From Nitrospinae bacterium AH_259_B05_G02_I21 (GTDB lineage Bacteria > JADFOP01): a stretch of DNA of 64,000 nt. Location: positions 1 through 64,000 of the forward strand of contig JALLOF010000002.1 in assembly GCA_027717595.1 (NCBI GenBank). Direction: 5' to 3'. Below are positions 8,699 through 17,389 of the stretch, one piece after another. A program made the position numbers and the translations under genes. The notes beneath the pieces were generated by a model. It saw only the letters and a program-made list of their open reading frames with translations. It searched no databases and was not told the origin of the DNA. The stretch's first letter is position 1. Every line of letters begins with the position of its first letter.

Positions 8699-10021
8699 TT
8701 ACTGTTCACGGGAATCCCTAGAGGTCCTACCCTGGTAGTTCCTTTCGGCCAGGGCCATTCCTAGAAGACCGCTGATGGCCATAGCGCCTTCGGTATGGAG
8801 GGTTGTCGTAACCAGCCCAGAAATCATCAGGACTGCGAGAGCCGCCGTGGCCCCAACAGCCAGCCCTCGGCCCAGACTTTGGCCCGAACCACCCAGAAGG
8901 AGCCCAAAACAGGCCCTGGCATAACAAAACAGCCAAGCGAAAAGGGCTCCCAGACCCAGAAGGCCCATCTCTGCCAACACGTTGAAGTACATACTGTGGG
9001 CATGGTTGAAGTAGTGGAAGGAAGACTGAATCCCGTACCGATACTTGTCCATGAAATTAAAATTTCTCGGGCCAACCCCTACCAAGGGTCGCGTCCTCAT
9101 AATCCGAATAACACCGCCCCAGACTATGAATCGGTCTGACATCGCTCCTTTTGTAAAAGGGGCCTTAAGAATATGGGCTAGATCGGCCGAGCGGGTCTTC
9201 CTGGCCCCTGCAGCCACGAAAAGGATCAGACACACTATTATGGACCCCACCACCCAGGCTCTGGCCCGACCCCCCTTCCGCCACCAAAAAACCCCAAACG
9301 TCGCCACAACTACCAACGCCGTAATCAGAGCTGAGCGGGAATATGTGAAGGCCAGGGCCACAGCAATCAAGGGAGCCGCTCCCAAGCCAAGACGCCAAAG
9401 ATGTGGATCGGAGCGTCCATGGACCACCACCCCTAGGGCTAAAGCTAGCATCATTAGAAGATAAGTGGCTGTGTGATTGGGGTGGCCCAGAGAATGGATC
9501 TCCACGGCATGCCTGACGCCGATCAAACCCGTCTCTTTGGCCTCCCAGTAGCCCCAGGCGAAGTGGCTAATGCCCCAAACAGCCCCCACGCTGATTCCCA
9601 CCAAGAAAGCCCAAACGCACCACCGCACCGCCCGGTCAGACCGGAGGAGGTTGGCCATCAGCGCGAAAACGGCAAAGGCCCGAAAAAGGTCCCACGCCCC
9701 CCGAAGGCCTTGGAGGGGACTAAGAGCGAATGGGAGGCTGATGAGCGCCGCCACCACCAAACCCAGCTGCCCCCAGCCCACCGGATAGAGCCTAAGGCCA
9801 CGGCCTCGACGGAGGCAGCAAAAGGCCAGCCCCCCAGCCAGGGCAAGGCCAAAAGCGATGTTCTTAACCGATTCGCTCAAGGGAATAGCCAGCACCATAA
9901 CGAGGAGCCATGCCAGGGCTACCCTTTCGACAGTCTTCTCCCAAGACGTGGGAGAAATCGGTGCCCCTGGCACCCCTCCCTCAAGGGACCTTTTCTCAAG
10001 GATTTGCTTAGGATCACTCAC
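8699..10021 (-). CDS. O-antigen ligase/polymerase family membrane protein (Wzy_C)
   Basis: A 440-residue integral membrane protein with about 11-12 hydrophobic helices. The large periplasmic loop contains GVGPRNFNFMD and the HYFNHAHSMYFNVLAEMG stretch typical of the Wzy_C/WaaL family, where the conserved His and Arg take part in transfer of polyprenyl-linked glycan. It would join exported repeat units to each other or to an acceptor outside the cytoplasmic membrane. Ligase and polymerase cannot be told apart from sequence. The start is GTG, with GAGCGG just upstream. It follows asnB by 5 bases and sits in the same operon as both Wzx-type flippases, making a Wzx/Wzy-like assembly route the simplest reading. 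Confidence 0.9.
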   Translation of the reverse strand: MSDPKQILEKRSLEGGVPGAPISPTSWEKTVERVALAWLLVMVLAIPLSESVKNIAFGLALAGGLAFCCLRRGRGLRLYPVGWGQLGLVVAALISLPFALSPLQGLRGAWDLFRAFAVFALMANLLRSDRAVRWCVWAFLVGISVGAVWGISHFAWGYWEAKETGLIGVRHAVEIHSLGHPNHTATYLLMMLALALGVVVHGRSDPHLWRLGLGAAPLIAVALAFTYSRSALITALVVVATFGVFWWRKGGRARAWVVGSIIVCLILFVAAGARKTRSADLAHILKAPFTKGAMSDRFIVWGGVIRIMRTRPLVGVGPRNFNFMDKYRYGIQSSFHYFNHAHSMYFNVLAEMGLLGLGALFAWLFCYARACFGLLLGGSGQSLGRGLAVGATAALAVLMISGLVTTTLHTEGAMAISGLLGMALAERNYQGRTSRDSREQ

Positions 10022-10026
10022 CCGCT

Positions 10027-11946
10027 CTATGCCTCATGGACCGTCTCATACCAGATCCCAAAGACCAGCAGGGCCCACAAAAGAGGACTGTGGTCCACCC
10101 TTCCCGCGGCGTGTTCCTGCCAAAGCCGCTCTACGGCGGCACGTCGGAAGAATCCTTCCCTTTCAAGGGCATCCCCTAAGAGCAGTTCCCTTGCCGATCG
10201 AGCCAGCTCTCCCCGGAACCACTCCCCGATTGGAACGGCAAACCCATGCTTGGGCCTATCCACCACGGAAGGGGGTAAGAGCTTTCTTCCCACTATCTTA
10301 AGAAGATGCTTGGTGGAAAGCCCTCGGACCTTCATGGAGGAGGGGAGCCGCGCACAGAATTCCACCAACCCGTGGTCCAAAAGGGGGTAGCGGCCCTCCA
10401 AGCCGTGGGCCATGGTCATCCGGTCCTCCTTCACCAGGAGGTCATCAGGCAGGTAGTAGCGCTGGTCGAGGGCCAAGGCCTTGGCCACGAAGTCCCCTTT
10501 CCCATCCAAGGATCTGTAGCGATGCCAGAGCTCTTCCAGTTGGGACCCGTCGGTCCGTCTGGAAGCCAATGCTGGCCCGTAAAGGGAACCCTTCAAGGCC
10601 TCAGGACAGAGGGCGACCAGCCGAAGGTAGGCCTGAGCCGGCTCAAGAGCCAACGCCTCCAGGAAGCGCTGTCCCAGGAGGAAGGTCTCCAAGAGCCGGG
10701 TTCTGCGGGAAACGGGAAGGCCCGCCGCAAGATGCCTCAGGCCCCGGGCGATGCTAGGCCGAAGCCACCAGAATCGCCGCCTCAGATCCCCGAAGGTGTA
10801 GCGGCGATAGCCAGCCAAAATGTCGTCTCCACCCGTTCCCGAAAGGGCCACGGTCACATGAGAACGAGTTTTTTGGGCCAAGTAGTAGGTGGGTACGGCT
10901 GAGGAGTCGGCAAAGGGCTCATCAGTGTGCCAAACCAGCCGGGGCAGTATCTCCACCGCGGAAGCCTCTACCTCCAAGAGATGGTGGTCTGTCCCAAACA
11001 GCTCGGACACCTGATGGGCGTAGGGGCTCTCGTCGTAATAGCCTGCCCCTCTGAATCGGACGGTGAAAGTCTCGACCGGCCCACTGCAGGCCTCCGCCAT
11101 CAGGGCCACCACAAGGCTTGAGTCCAACCCCCCGCTCAAAAAAGCCCCCAGGGGCACATCGCTCACCAGTCGCCGTCGGACACTTTGGCGAAGAAGTTCC
11201 AAGAAGGCCTCGGCGGCCTCCTCCTCGCTGCTAAAGGAGCTCTCTCCGGAGGAGTTTGGCAGGGGAAGCTCCCAGTAAGGCTCTACCTTCAGACTCTCCG
11301 CCTCCCAGATAAGCCTATGGCCTGGGCTGAGCTTTCGGATACCCTCGTAGATGGTAGCTGGCGCCGGAACGTAGCCGAAGGTGAGGTATGCATCCAGGGC
11401 GTCTAAGTCGATATCGGGCCTGGGGCCCGGCAGCTGCAAGAGGGCCTTTAGCTCGCTGGAGATTGCTAACCCATCGGCCCGCTGCCAGTAGTAAAGAGGC
11501 TTTATCCCCAGCCGGTCCCTGGCCGCCAGCAAACGGCCTCTTTCGCCATCCCAAAGAGCGAATCCGAACATGCCATTGAACCGTTCGACAGACCGTTCAG
11601 CCCACCGGGCGTAAGCGGCCAAAATCACCTCTGTGTCGGTGGCGGTGCGGAAGGTCTCGGGGCCCAACTCTTCCTTCAGCTCTCGGAAGTTATATACCTC
11701 ACCGTTATGAACTATCCAAAGGCGCCCTGAGCCCCAAGCCATGGGCTGGTTGCCCTCCGGGCTTGGATCCAACACCTTGAGGCGCCGGTGACCGAGCCCA
11801 ACCGATACCCCTTCGTCTTCGGCCGGGAGAACCACGACACCCTGAGCATCAGGCCCTCGATGGGCCTGGATGGCCGTCATCCTCTCCAGCACCTGGCGGT
11901 CTACGGAACGGCCGTCACTACGAACCCAAGCTACAATTCCGCACAT
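10027..11946 (-). CDS. asnB: Glutamine-dependent asparagine synthetase family protein
   Basis: 639 residues, the normal length for AsnB. The N-terminal glutaminase domain starts MCGIVAWV, so Cys2 becomes the catalytic N-terminal residue; IVHNGEVYNF is also present. The C-terminal ATP-pyrophosphatase domain carries FLSGGLDSSLVVAL and ALSGTGGDDILAGY. Members encoded in glycan loci usually amidate a carboxyl group, often of a uronic acid, rather than make asparagine. That role is inferred here from the neighbours and agrees with the UDP-sugar dehydrogenase found at 22.8-24.2 kb. It is the first of two asnB-type genes in the window; they are clearly distinct sequences, not a recent duplication. 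The gene begins about 55 bases after the small membrane protein gene. Confidence 0.93.
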   Translation of the reverse strand: MCGIVAWVRSDGRSVDRQVLERMTAIQAHRGPDAQGVVVLPAEDEGVSVGLGHRRLKVLDPSPEGNQPMAWGSGRLWIVHNGEVYNFRELKEELGPETFRTATDTEVILAAYARWAERSVERFNGMFGFALWDGERGRLLAARDRLGIKPLYYWQRADGLAISSELKALLQLPGPRPDIDLDALDAYLTFGYVPAPATIYEGIRKLSPGHRLIWEAESLKVEPYWELPLPNSSGESSFSSEEEAAEAFLELLRQSVRRRLVSDVPLGAFLSGGLDSSLVVALMAEACSGPVETFTVRFRGAGYYDESPYAHQVSELFGTDHHLLEVEASAVEILPRLVWHTDEPFADSSAVPTYYLAQKTRSHVTVALSGTGGDDILAGYRRYTFGDLRRRFWWLRPSIARGLRHLAAGLPVSRRTRLLETFLLGQRFLEALALEPAQAYLRLVALCPEALKGSLYGPALASRRTDGSQLEELWHRYRSLDGKGDFVAKALALDQRYYLPDDLLVKEDRMTMAHGLEGRYPLLDHGLVEFCARLPSSMKVRGLSTKHLLKIVGRKLLPPSVVDRPKHGFAVPIGEWFRGELARSARELLLGDALEREGFFRRAAVERLWQEHAAGRVDHSPLLWALLVFGIWYETVHEA

Positions 11947-12001
11947 AGGCTAATCCTAGCTCTCTCTGGCAATAGGAGCATTGGTCTGGTTCTGGCCAAC
12001 C

Positions 12002-12412
12002 TCAACTCCCATCATCTCCTTCCCGGCTCCCTCTCACTCTACGCCATCCCCAAAGGAATCCCAAACAACAAAGGCCGTAGAGGGCCAGATAGAGAGCCAC
12101 CACCTTGGGGTGGACCCATGATTTTAGCCAAAAATTTGCCGCCAAAAAGCCAAGGCCAAAAGCTGAAAATCCAAGAAGGCAGTAACCTTTCCATTTCTCA
12201 ATAAGAGAGGAAGGAATTAGAGTTCTGCCTAGATTTGAAAATCTCCCGGCCCCAAAGCGACCGGACCATTTTACGATAGCGGAGCCCTGTGGCCTCAGTA
12301 GCTCAAGAAACCAAGAGTTTTGAACCATGCTGATGAACAAGTCCCAGGCTTTCCGGCGACGATCTGGACAATTGGCCAACCCCGTCTTGCCATCCCCTGG
12401 GTAGGAAACCAC
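12002..12412 (-). CDS. Small membrane protein, possibly a stub of an O-antigen polymerase
   Basis: 136 residues. GGAGG lies 5 bases before the GTG, immediately after the DUF4330 stop codon, so the gene is very likely translated. The first ~75 residues are soluble (QNSWFLELLRPQG, LIPSSLIEKWKGY). Two hydrophobic segments follow (LLGFSAFGLGFLAANFW and VVALYLALYGLCCLGFLWG) and a short charged tail. The layout recalls the N-terminal leader and first helices of some large Wzy-like proteins. Here the protein ends after two helices, and a full-length O-antigen ligase is encoded two genes further on. It could be a truncated polymerase, a separated subunit or an unrelated small protein. Being a real gene is supported by the ribosome site and spacing; its function is not known. 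Confidence 0.6.
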   Translation of the reverse strand: MVSYPGDGKTGLANCPDRRRKAWDLFISMVQNSWFLELLRPQGSAIVKWSGRFGAGRFSNLGRTLIPSSLIEKWKGYCLLGFSAFGLGFLAANFWLKSWVHPKVVALYLALYGLCCLGFLWGWRRVRGSREGDDGS

Positions 12413-12424
12413 AGATGCCTCCAA

Positions 12425-12979
12425 TTACTTTGTTCCGGGGGATTCCCGCTCAGGCCTGCTCCCCTGAACTTCCCCCGCCGGCAGCTCTAAGGAATCGCTT
12501 CCCTCGAGAACCTGGAAGTCCACGACGGTTCCACCCCCAATGATGTATCGTTCGGTCTCAAGACGGAAGGGTTCGCCGATTTTCAAAACAGAGGCATCGA
12601 GAAATTTGTATCGTCGCCTTGGGCCGGGTTCGGCCAGAACCGTAATTTGTAGCACTAGAGGGGTGGAACCTCTTGTCTTCCTGTCTGAAAGAATTCCCGA
12701 GACCCGCCCGACTAGCTTGTTTCGATTATCTCGCACCTCATCTCCAACTTTTACTGCAGCATAGACAACCTCGTGGACACGCGGAAAATTTACTGTAACC
12801 ACCAGTGGCACAAGCTTTATGAACCCAGGCTGTTGCTGCGCTTCTCCTCCGGTTCGAATGAGCTGCCAAAAATAGTAGCCTCCAGGCAGGAGGAGAAGGA
12901 AAAACCCAATGATGAGGAGATCCAAGAGATTGATCTTTCCAAAGAGGCGGCCCCGCTCATCTACCGGTCGTCGTTTCAT
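12425..12979 (-). CDS. DUF4330 family membrane-anchored protein
   Basis: 184 residues. The N-terminus has the family opening (DERGRLFGKINLLDLLIIGF), then one transmembrane helix at about 18-42. The rest is an extracytoplasmic beta-rich domain with VVTVNFPRVHEVV, GDEVRDNRNKLVGRV and YIIGGGTVVDF. DUF4330 proteins have no established function; they commonly sit beside O-antigen polymerase and asparagine-synthetase genes, which matches this locus. I take the ATG at 12979 over a TTG two codons earlier because GAGAGGG lies 7 bases upstream of it. The stop codon is directly followed by the ribosome site of the small membrane protein gene, so the two are probably co-translated. Confidence 0.82.
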   Translation of the reverse strand: MKRRPVDERGRLFGKINLLDLLIIGFFLLLLPGGYYFWQLIRTGGEAQQQPGFIKLVPLVVTVNFPRVHEVVYAAVKVGDEVRDNRNKLVGRVSGILSDRKTRGSTPLVLQITVLAEPGPRRRYKFLDASVLKIGEPFRLETERYIIGGGTVVDFQVLEGSDSLELPAGEVQGSRPERESPGTK

Positions 12980-13063
12980 AAACAAACCCTCTCCCAGCTC
13001 TTATTAGGGCAAAGCATCAGAGACAACGAACGCCACACACCTCTCCCCGGAATTACACGTGTT

Positions 13064-13813
13064 CTATCCATTGTTGACGCTGAAGATGTCCCCTCGCAGA
13101 ATCCCCATACGAGCCAGCTGAAACGTGGAGATCAGTCTCAGAATTTTCAATCCATAAACGACGCCTTGGGGAAAAGTCATCTGGGAATTTTCGGCTGAAT
13201 AGCGCGCGGGATGTGGAACCTCGGCAATTCGAAATCCCCGTATAGCGCCGTGAAGGAGCATCTCTGAGTCAAAGTCAAATTTGTCCGAAAAGCGTAAGAA
13301 CGGTATCGCCTCTAGTGCCTCCCGGCTGTAAGCCCGGTAGCCGTTGTGATAATCGGAGATATTCGTGCCAAAAAAGAGGTTCTCCATCTTTGTTAGGATC
13401 CGATTGGGAACATACTTCCACAACGGCATGCCCTCTTTAACGGCGGACCCGCCCACGATTCTGGTTCCCGTCACCATGTCTGCTTCATCGGAGGCAATGG
13501 GCTGAACCAATTCCATTAATATTGTCGGGTCGTACTGATAGTCGGAATGTACCATCACGACGATGTCAGCGCCCCGCTTCAGGGCCTCGGCATATCCTGT
13601 TTTCTGGGCAGCGCCATAGCCACGATTAACCTCGTGGGCGACAACGCTGATGCCCAAGCTTTCCGCCACTTGTGGGGTGTCGTCAGAACTACCATCATTC
13701 ACTAGTATTATTTCGTCCACGGCCTCTTTTGGAATGTCATAGTATGTCTTGGCTATGGTGGATGCCGTGTTGTACGCCGGCATCATAACGATTACTTTCT
13801 TATCCCCAATCAT
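13064..13813 (-). CDS. GT2 family glycosyltransferase (DPM1-like)
   Basis: A 249-residue GT-A protein. VIVMMPAYNTAST opens the fold, ILVNDGSSDDT carries the nucleotide-binding Asp, and MVHSDYQYDP takes the place of the metal-binding DxD (HSD in place of the usual DAD). GTRIVGGSAVKEGMP, SDYHNGYRAYS and FDFDSEMLLHG match the polyprenyl-phosphate mannose/glucose synthase group. No C-terminal helices are present. Such enzymes can supply a lipid-linked donor for GT-C transferases, and GT-C proteins are encoded at 14.9, 34.9, 42.0 and 44.7 kb. That link is inference. The gene lies 55 bases after a methyltransferase gene. Confidence 0.87.
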   Translation of the reverse strand: MIGDKKVIVMMPAYNTASTIAKTYYDIPKEAVDEIILVNDGSSDDTPQVAESLGISVVAHEVNRGYGAAQKTGYAEALKRGADIVVMVHSDYQYDPTILMELVQPIASDEADMVTGTRIVGGSAVKEGMPLWKYVPNRILTKMENLFFGTNISDYHNGYRAYSREALEAIPFLRFSDKFDFDSEMLLHGAIRGFRIAEVPHPARYSAENSQMTFPQGVVYGLKILRLISTFQLARMGILRGDIFSVNNG

Positions 13814-13868
13814 GGACGTAGCTCTTTAGCACGGAAACAACCGACATATCCTCAGGGTTTTTCGTAGG

Positions 13869-14852
13869 CTAGGACCTATCTTTTTCCTTATGAGCATACA
13901 TCACCATGGTCCCGTTATTGTTACTCATCCAGCCGAAGGCGCTAAATACGAGTCCAATGCAAAGTACGGCTGGCAAGAGCGAATACATAAGAGCAATTTG
14001 GCCTCTCACCCTGAACGAGGTGCTCCTACCATCCCGGTTCGATTTTGATTTAAGCCTATCTAGAAGGAGATTGTGGTGTAAGCCCATCCGGTTGAAAAAG
14101 GTTTGAACGAAGCCAAAGATATTTTGCTCCGGGTCGAAGGCACTCCATTTCTCCGTCCTAAACCCCGCCCGCTCAACAATTGTCTGCAGTATGGCAGGCG
14201 AGTAATGGTAATAGTGGTGTGGAACGAAGAGGTGAAACCAGTGTTCCTGACCAAACTTGGCCTGCAAACTTTCCAAATTGGGACCCGAAATCACAAGCAA
14301 GCCCCCAGGCTTGAGAATGCGCCAGAGCTCCTCCAAAACGTTGGATGGGTCAGGTAGGTGTTCAAACACATGCCACAAGGTGATCACATCAAAGAACTCC
14401 TTCGGGTATTTGGCCTCAGAGACCGGACCTATGAAAATATGCTGCCGGAACTCACTCGACACGCGAGCGATGGCATAGGTGGAGAGCTCGGTGCCATACA
14501 CCGTCCAGCCTTGCTCCTTTAGATTGACGAGAAATGACCCATTCCCGCACCCTACGTCCAGCAAGACCCCCGGCCGACGCAACTTCATAATGTCCTTCGC
14601 GCGCTTTCGTCTGGTCAAGGTTATCAACCAATCAATGAGGGGGTTGAATCGCCGATCACCTCGTCCATAAAATTCGGTCGAATAGTAACGGCGGATTTCC
14701 TGCTCCGTAGGGCGGGGATTGGTGTACACCAAACCACACGCCTGGCACTTCACCAGCGAAAACTCTTCCTGGCCTAACCACGCCTCCTTTACTCTGAGGT
14801 AGTAAGGAGAAGACTGATTCTGATGACAAAGGGTGCAAACGACCGATTCCAT
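13869..14852 (-). CDS. Class I SAM methyltransferase with N-terminal zinc-binding motif
   Basis: 327 residues. The N-terminus has paired cysteines CTLCHQ and VKCQACGLVYTNPRP, a putative zinc site found in many sugar methyltransferases. The methyltransferase core follows with LLDVGCGNGSFLVNL, YGTELSTYA and ITLWHVFEHLPDP. A hydrophobic stretch near the C-terminus (QIALMYSLLPAVLCIGLVFSAF) looks like a membrane helix and would tether the enzyme to the inner membrane. The same N-terminal architecture recurs in the genes at 31.6, 38.8 (broken) and 46.6 kb. Likely role: methylation of a glycan or lipid-linked intermediate. The start is 2 bases after the upstream GT-C stop. Confidence 0.87.
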   Translation of the reverse strand: MESVVCTLCHQNQSSPYYLRVKEAWLGQEEFSLVKCQACGLVYTNPRPTEQEIRRYYSTEFYGRGDRRFNPLIDWLITLTRRKRAKDIMKLRRPGVLLDVGCGNGSFLVNLKEQGWTVYGTELSTYAIARVSSEFRQHIFIGPVSEAKYPKEFFDVITLWHVFEHLPDPSNVLEELWRILKPGGLLVISGPNLESLQAKFGQEHWFHLFVPHHYYHYSPAILQTIVERAGFRTEKWSAFDPEQNIFGFVQTFFNRMGLHHNLLLDRLKSKSNRDGRSTSFRVRGQIALMYSLLPAVLCIGLVFSAFGWMSNNNGTMVMYAHKEKDRS

Positions 14853-14854
14853 CC

Positions 14855-16456
14855 CTACAAACCTCCGGAGTGGGCCTCGGGCCTTCTTCCAGCTTCCCTA
14901 CGATACAACACCACCTGTGCCTGGCCTTTCTTAAAGACCTCAGGCGGCATAAACCCCTCAAGAGGGCGGCGGGACCGGAAGAGGGCCTTCCATTCGGGAG
15001 AAATGGCTCGCTGACGCTGACGATGGGAGGTTAACACAATAGCGCTGAAGGGAATCTCTTTACCCCGAACCACCAGCCGATTCAAGTGATTGGGTTTCCA
15101 GGGAACATAGATGGCTCGGCGGCGAGCGTACCAAGAGAGATTGCTTGCATCGTCGGTCAATAGAATGGCTTCGGGAGGTGTTTTCTGCTGGATCCATTCC
15201 CCCGTGGCGTGCAGGGCATTAGTGGGAACTCCAAAGGTGACGCTCCGGGCAACTTTCTCAGCCAAAGGTAACAAGGATAAGCCCAAGACAATAATGACTA
15301 CGCATTTGCCCGCCTTCTTTTTCAATCCGACAAAATGATCCAACGTCCTCATAAAGCTATGGCTCGCGAAGAGCACCATCACCGGATACAACGGAAGCTG
15401 ATATCGCGGGATTCCGTTCACCAGGCTCGTGCTGAAAATGGTGATGCCAAACAACAGAAGAAAATGGTAATAGATCTTCGCCTCGCCATCACTTTTCTTT
15501 TTGTCAAACAAATACAAGATAAAAAACGGGAGGACAAAAACATTAAATATCATTGTCAGCCCTGTGGCATGCCGTACTAGTTCCTTTGCGTACTTCCTGA
15601 AATACATAGCCGGATGGCTCAATACAAATTGCAAGGGGGCTTGGTCGGTCAGCGAATTCAAATAAGATATGCCACCTGGGTACAGCTCTGTGTTCATGGG
15701 AATCGCATAGCTCGAGATGCTAAAAAACGGATTGTGAAAGCTCCAATAATTTCTAAGCCAGAAAGCGCTGCTAACGACCACAAAGCCGCAGCCGAAAGCA
15801 ACGACTTGGCGCAGATGTATCCGTGATTTCCTCAGGACCCAATACCCAACCAGCCCCACGGCGTATAGGAGGCCAATGGGCCTGGTGAGATACGCGGCCC
15901 CCAGAAGCAATCCAAGGCCAAAATAGTGAAATGGGTTATTCATATAAAGGAGACTGAGAAAGAAACACGTCATGATAAAGGTAAACAGAGGTTCCGTGAC
16001 AGGATTACCACTCACCTTCAAGACGCTCAGGTTAGCTGTAAAGAGGGCCGCGGCGAACAACCCGGTACCGTGAGAAAACAGACGAATCCCTAGAACATAG
16101 ATTAAAGGGACGACGGCCACGAAAAACAGGCCTGAGGCCACGCGTGCTGAAAATTCCGAGACGCCAAACAGCGCGTATGAGAGAGCGATGAGCAGCGGAT
16201 GGAGAGGAGTCCGATACGATTCCGGTTGGGGGAGTTGATCGTTGATCAAAAGCTGCCGGGTATAGACGTAATCTGTAACAAAGCCCTTTCCCTCGTAGAG
16301 GTTCCTGCCTAGCTGTGCATATTGCGAAGAATCACCCCCGCTCCATTCAAAACTTACATAGTGAATATACACGACCAGCACGCACGATGCTGTTATAGCC
16401 AGGGCCAGGGACCAAGCCATCTCCTTCCGCCCAAAGCTTGCCTTTACGCTATCCAT
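14855..16456 (-). CDS. GT-C fold glycosyltransferase, ArnT/PMT-like membrane protein
   Basis: 533 residues with about 11 predicted membrane helices. After the first helix comes SGGDSSQYAQLGRNLYEGKGF, the acidic first periplasmic loop of GT39/ArnT-like transferases, whose Asp is catalytic. The C-terminal third is a soluble-looking extracytoplasmic domain with WIQQKTPPEAILLTDD. Such enzymes transfer a sugar from a polyprenyl phosphate donor outside the cytoplasmic membrane. The chosen ATG overlaps the upstream methyltransferase stop by one base (TGATG). A longer reading frame adds about 109 Pro/Arg-rich residues that lie entirely over the upstream gene and look non-coding. Confidence 0.85.
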   Translation of the reverse strand: MDSVKASFGRKEMAWSLALAITASCVLVVYIHYVSFEWSGGDSSQYAQLGRNLYEGKGFVTDYVYTRQLLINDQLPQPESYRTPLHPLLIALSYALFGVSEFSARVASGLFFVAVVPLIYVLGIRLFSHGTGLFAAALFTANLSVLKVSGNPVTEPLFTFIMTCFFLSLLYMNNPFHYFGLGLLLGAAYLTRPIGLLYAVGLVGYWVLRKSRIHLRQVVAFGCGFVVVSSAFWLRNYWSFHNPFFSISSYAIPMNTELYPGGISYLNSLTDQAPLQFVLSHPAMYFRKYAKELVRHATGLTMIFNVFVLPFFILYLFDKKKSDGEAKIYYHFLLLFGITIFSTSLVNGIPRYQLPLYPVMVLFASHSFMRTLDHFVGLKKKAGKCVVIIVLGLSLLPLAEKVARSVTFGVPTNALHATGEWIQQKTPPEAILLTDDASNLSWYARRRAIYVPWKPNHLNRLVVRGKEIPFSAIVLTSHRQRQRAISPEWKALFRSRRPLEGFMPPEVFKKGQAQVVLYRREAGRRPEAHSGGL

Positions 16457-17265
16457 CACCCCAGCTCCTGTTTTGAGGAAAAGGCGGGCATCTCCACAAC
16501 CACGAAGTGCCGCGCCGTCAGGTAAGGGGAGAGGAGCGGACCCAACGACACTTCGGTTTTCGCCCACAGCTCCGCGAGCCAGGGGAGGCGCAACACAAGG
16601 CGGACAAGGCGTTTCAACGGGGGGACTTTCCCAACCCAATATGTGGACAAACAATCGTACGAACGAAGCTCGATACATCGCGCCCCACAATTGCGAACGA
16701 GCTGGTAAATCTCTTTTGCCTCCAGGCTGAGATGGAAATCGAGAGGGTCCGTACTCGGAGAAGGAATGGGAACCCGAAGCCACTTCGCCATGCGACGCGC
16801 CAGCTGCCGATGCTCGTGGCTGAGCACATCGAACATGAGCCTCCCGCCGGGTTTCAAGACGCGCAGAAATTCGGCCAACACTTCCTTGTATTGGGGAAGA
16901 TGGAATATGACCCGGATACAGACGATGGAATCAAACTTGTCTGACCGAAAAGGCAGAAGTTCGACGTCGCATTTCACCAGGTCTATCTTGTCGCCCAATT
17001 CTGTCCGTACCGCATCCAGCATGGGCAAAGAGGCATCTACACCTACCACCGGGTGCCCCATCCAGCTTAGAGGCACCGAAAAGCGCCCGGTGCCTATGCC
17101 CGCATCCAGTATCCATCCGTCTACATGACGTCGGACGAAGGTCTGTTCGATCAAGTCCCGCACTTTCCCCACGCCATCCCGGAATCGGCCTTTATAGGCT
17201 TCGGCGTGTTCGACGTCCCTGTAACGCTGAACCTTTGCCGCTTTGACCAGCTTTCGATCAATCAT
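16456..17265 (-). CDS. Class I SAM-dependent methyltransferase
   Basis: 269 residues of the Methyltransf_11 type. Motif I is ILDAGIGTGRFSVPL, the acidic strand-2 end is VVGVDASLPMLD, and DSIVCIRVIFHLPQYKEVL with FLRVLKPGGRLMFDVLS completes the core. There is no N-terminal zinc module, unlike most methyltransferases in this locus. The closest general pattern is that of small-molecule or sugar methyltransferases. It follows the flippase by about 124 bases without a clear promoter. The 3' end overlaps the GT-C gene by one base. Substrate unknown. Confidence 0.85.
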   Translation of the reverse strand: MIDRKLVKAAKVQRYRDVEHAEAYKGRFRDGVGKVRDLIEQTFVRRHVDGWILDAGIGTGRFSVPLSWMGHPVVGVDASLPMLDAVRTELGDKIDLVKCDVELLPFRSDKFDSIVCIRVIFHLPQYKEVLAEFLRVLKPGGRLMFDVLSHEHRQLARRMAKWLRVPIPSPSTDPLDFHLSLEAKEIYQLVRNCGARCIELRSYDCLSTYWVGKVPPLKRLVRLVLRLPWLAELWAKTEVSLGPLLSPYLTARHFVVVEMPAFSSKQELG

Positions 17266-17389
17266 GGCGTTTGAGTCAGGGGGTATAGGAGGTGTTCAAC
17301 CAAGCTTAAGAAAGCTCCCATCACAGCCCAATGGAAGATGTTACACCAAGACCACTTGTGTGATTCTAACATTCCTCCGACGACCAGCC

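Noticed and set aside
10027-11946. Exosortase (XrtA)-type locus suggested by asnB, deacetylase and FemAB-like genes
   Set aside because: No exosortase, PrsK/PrsR or PEP-CTERM gene is seen in the window.
16457-16783. N-terminal extension of the GT-C gene by 109 residues
   Set aside because: Pro/Arg-rich, lies wholly over the upstream methyltransferase, and the TGATG overlap gives a better start.
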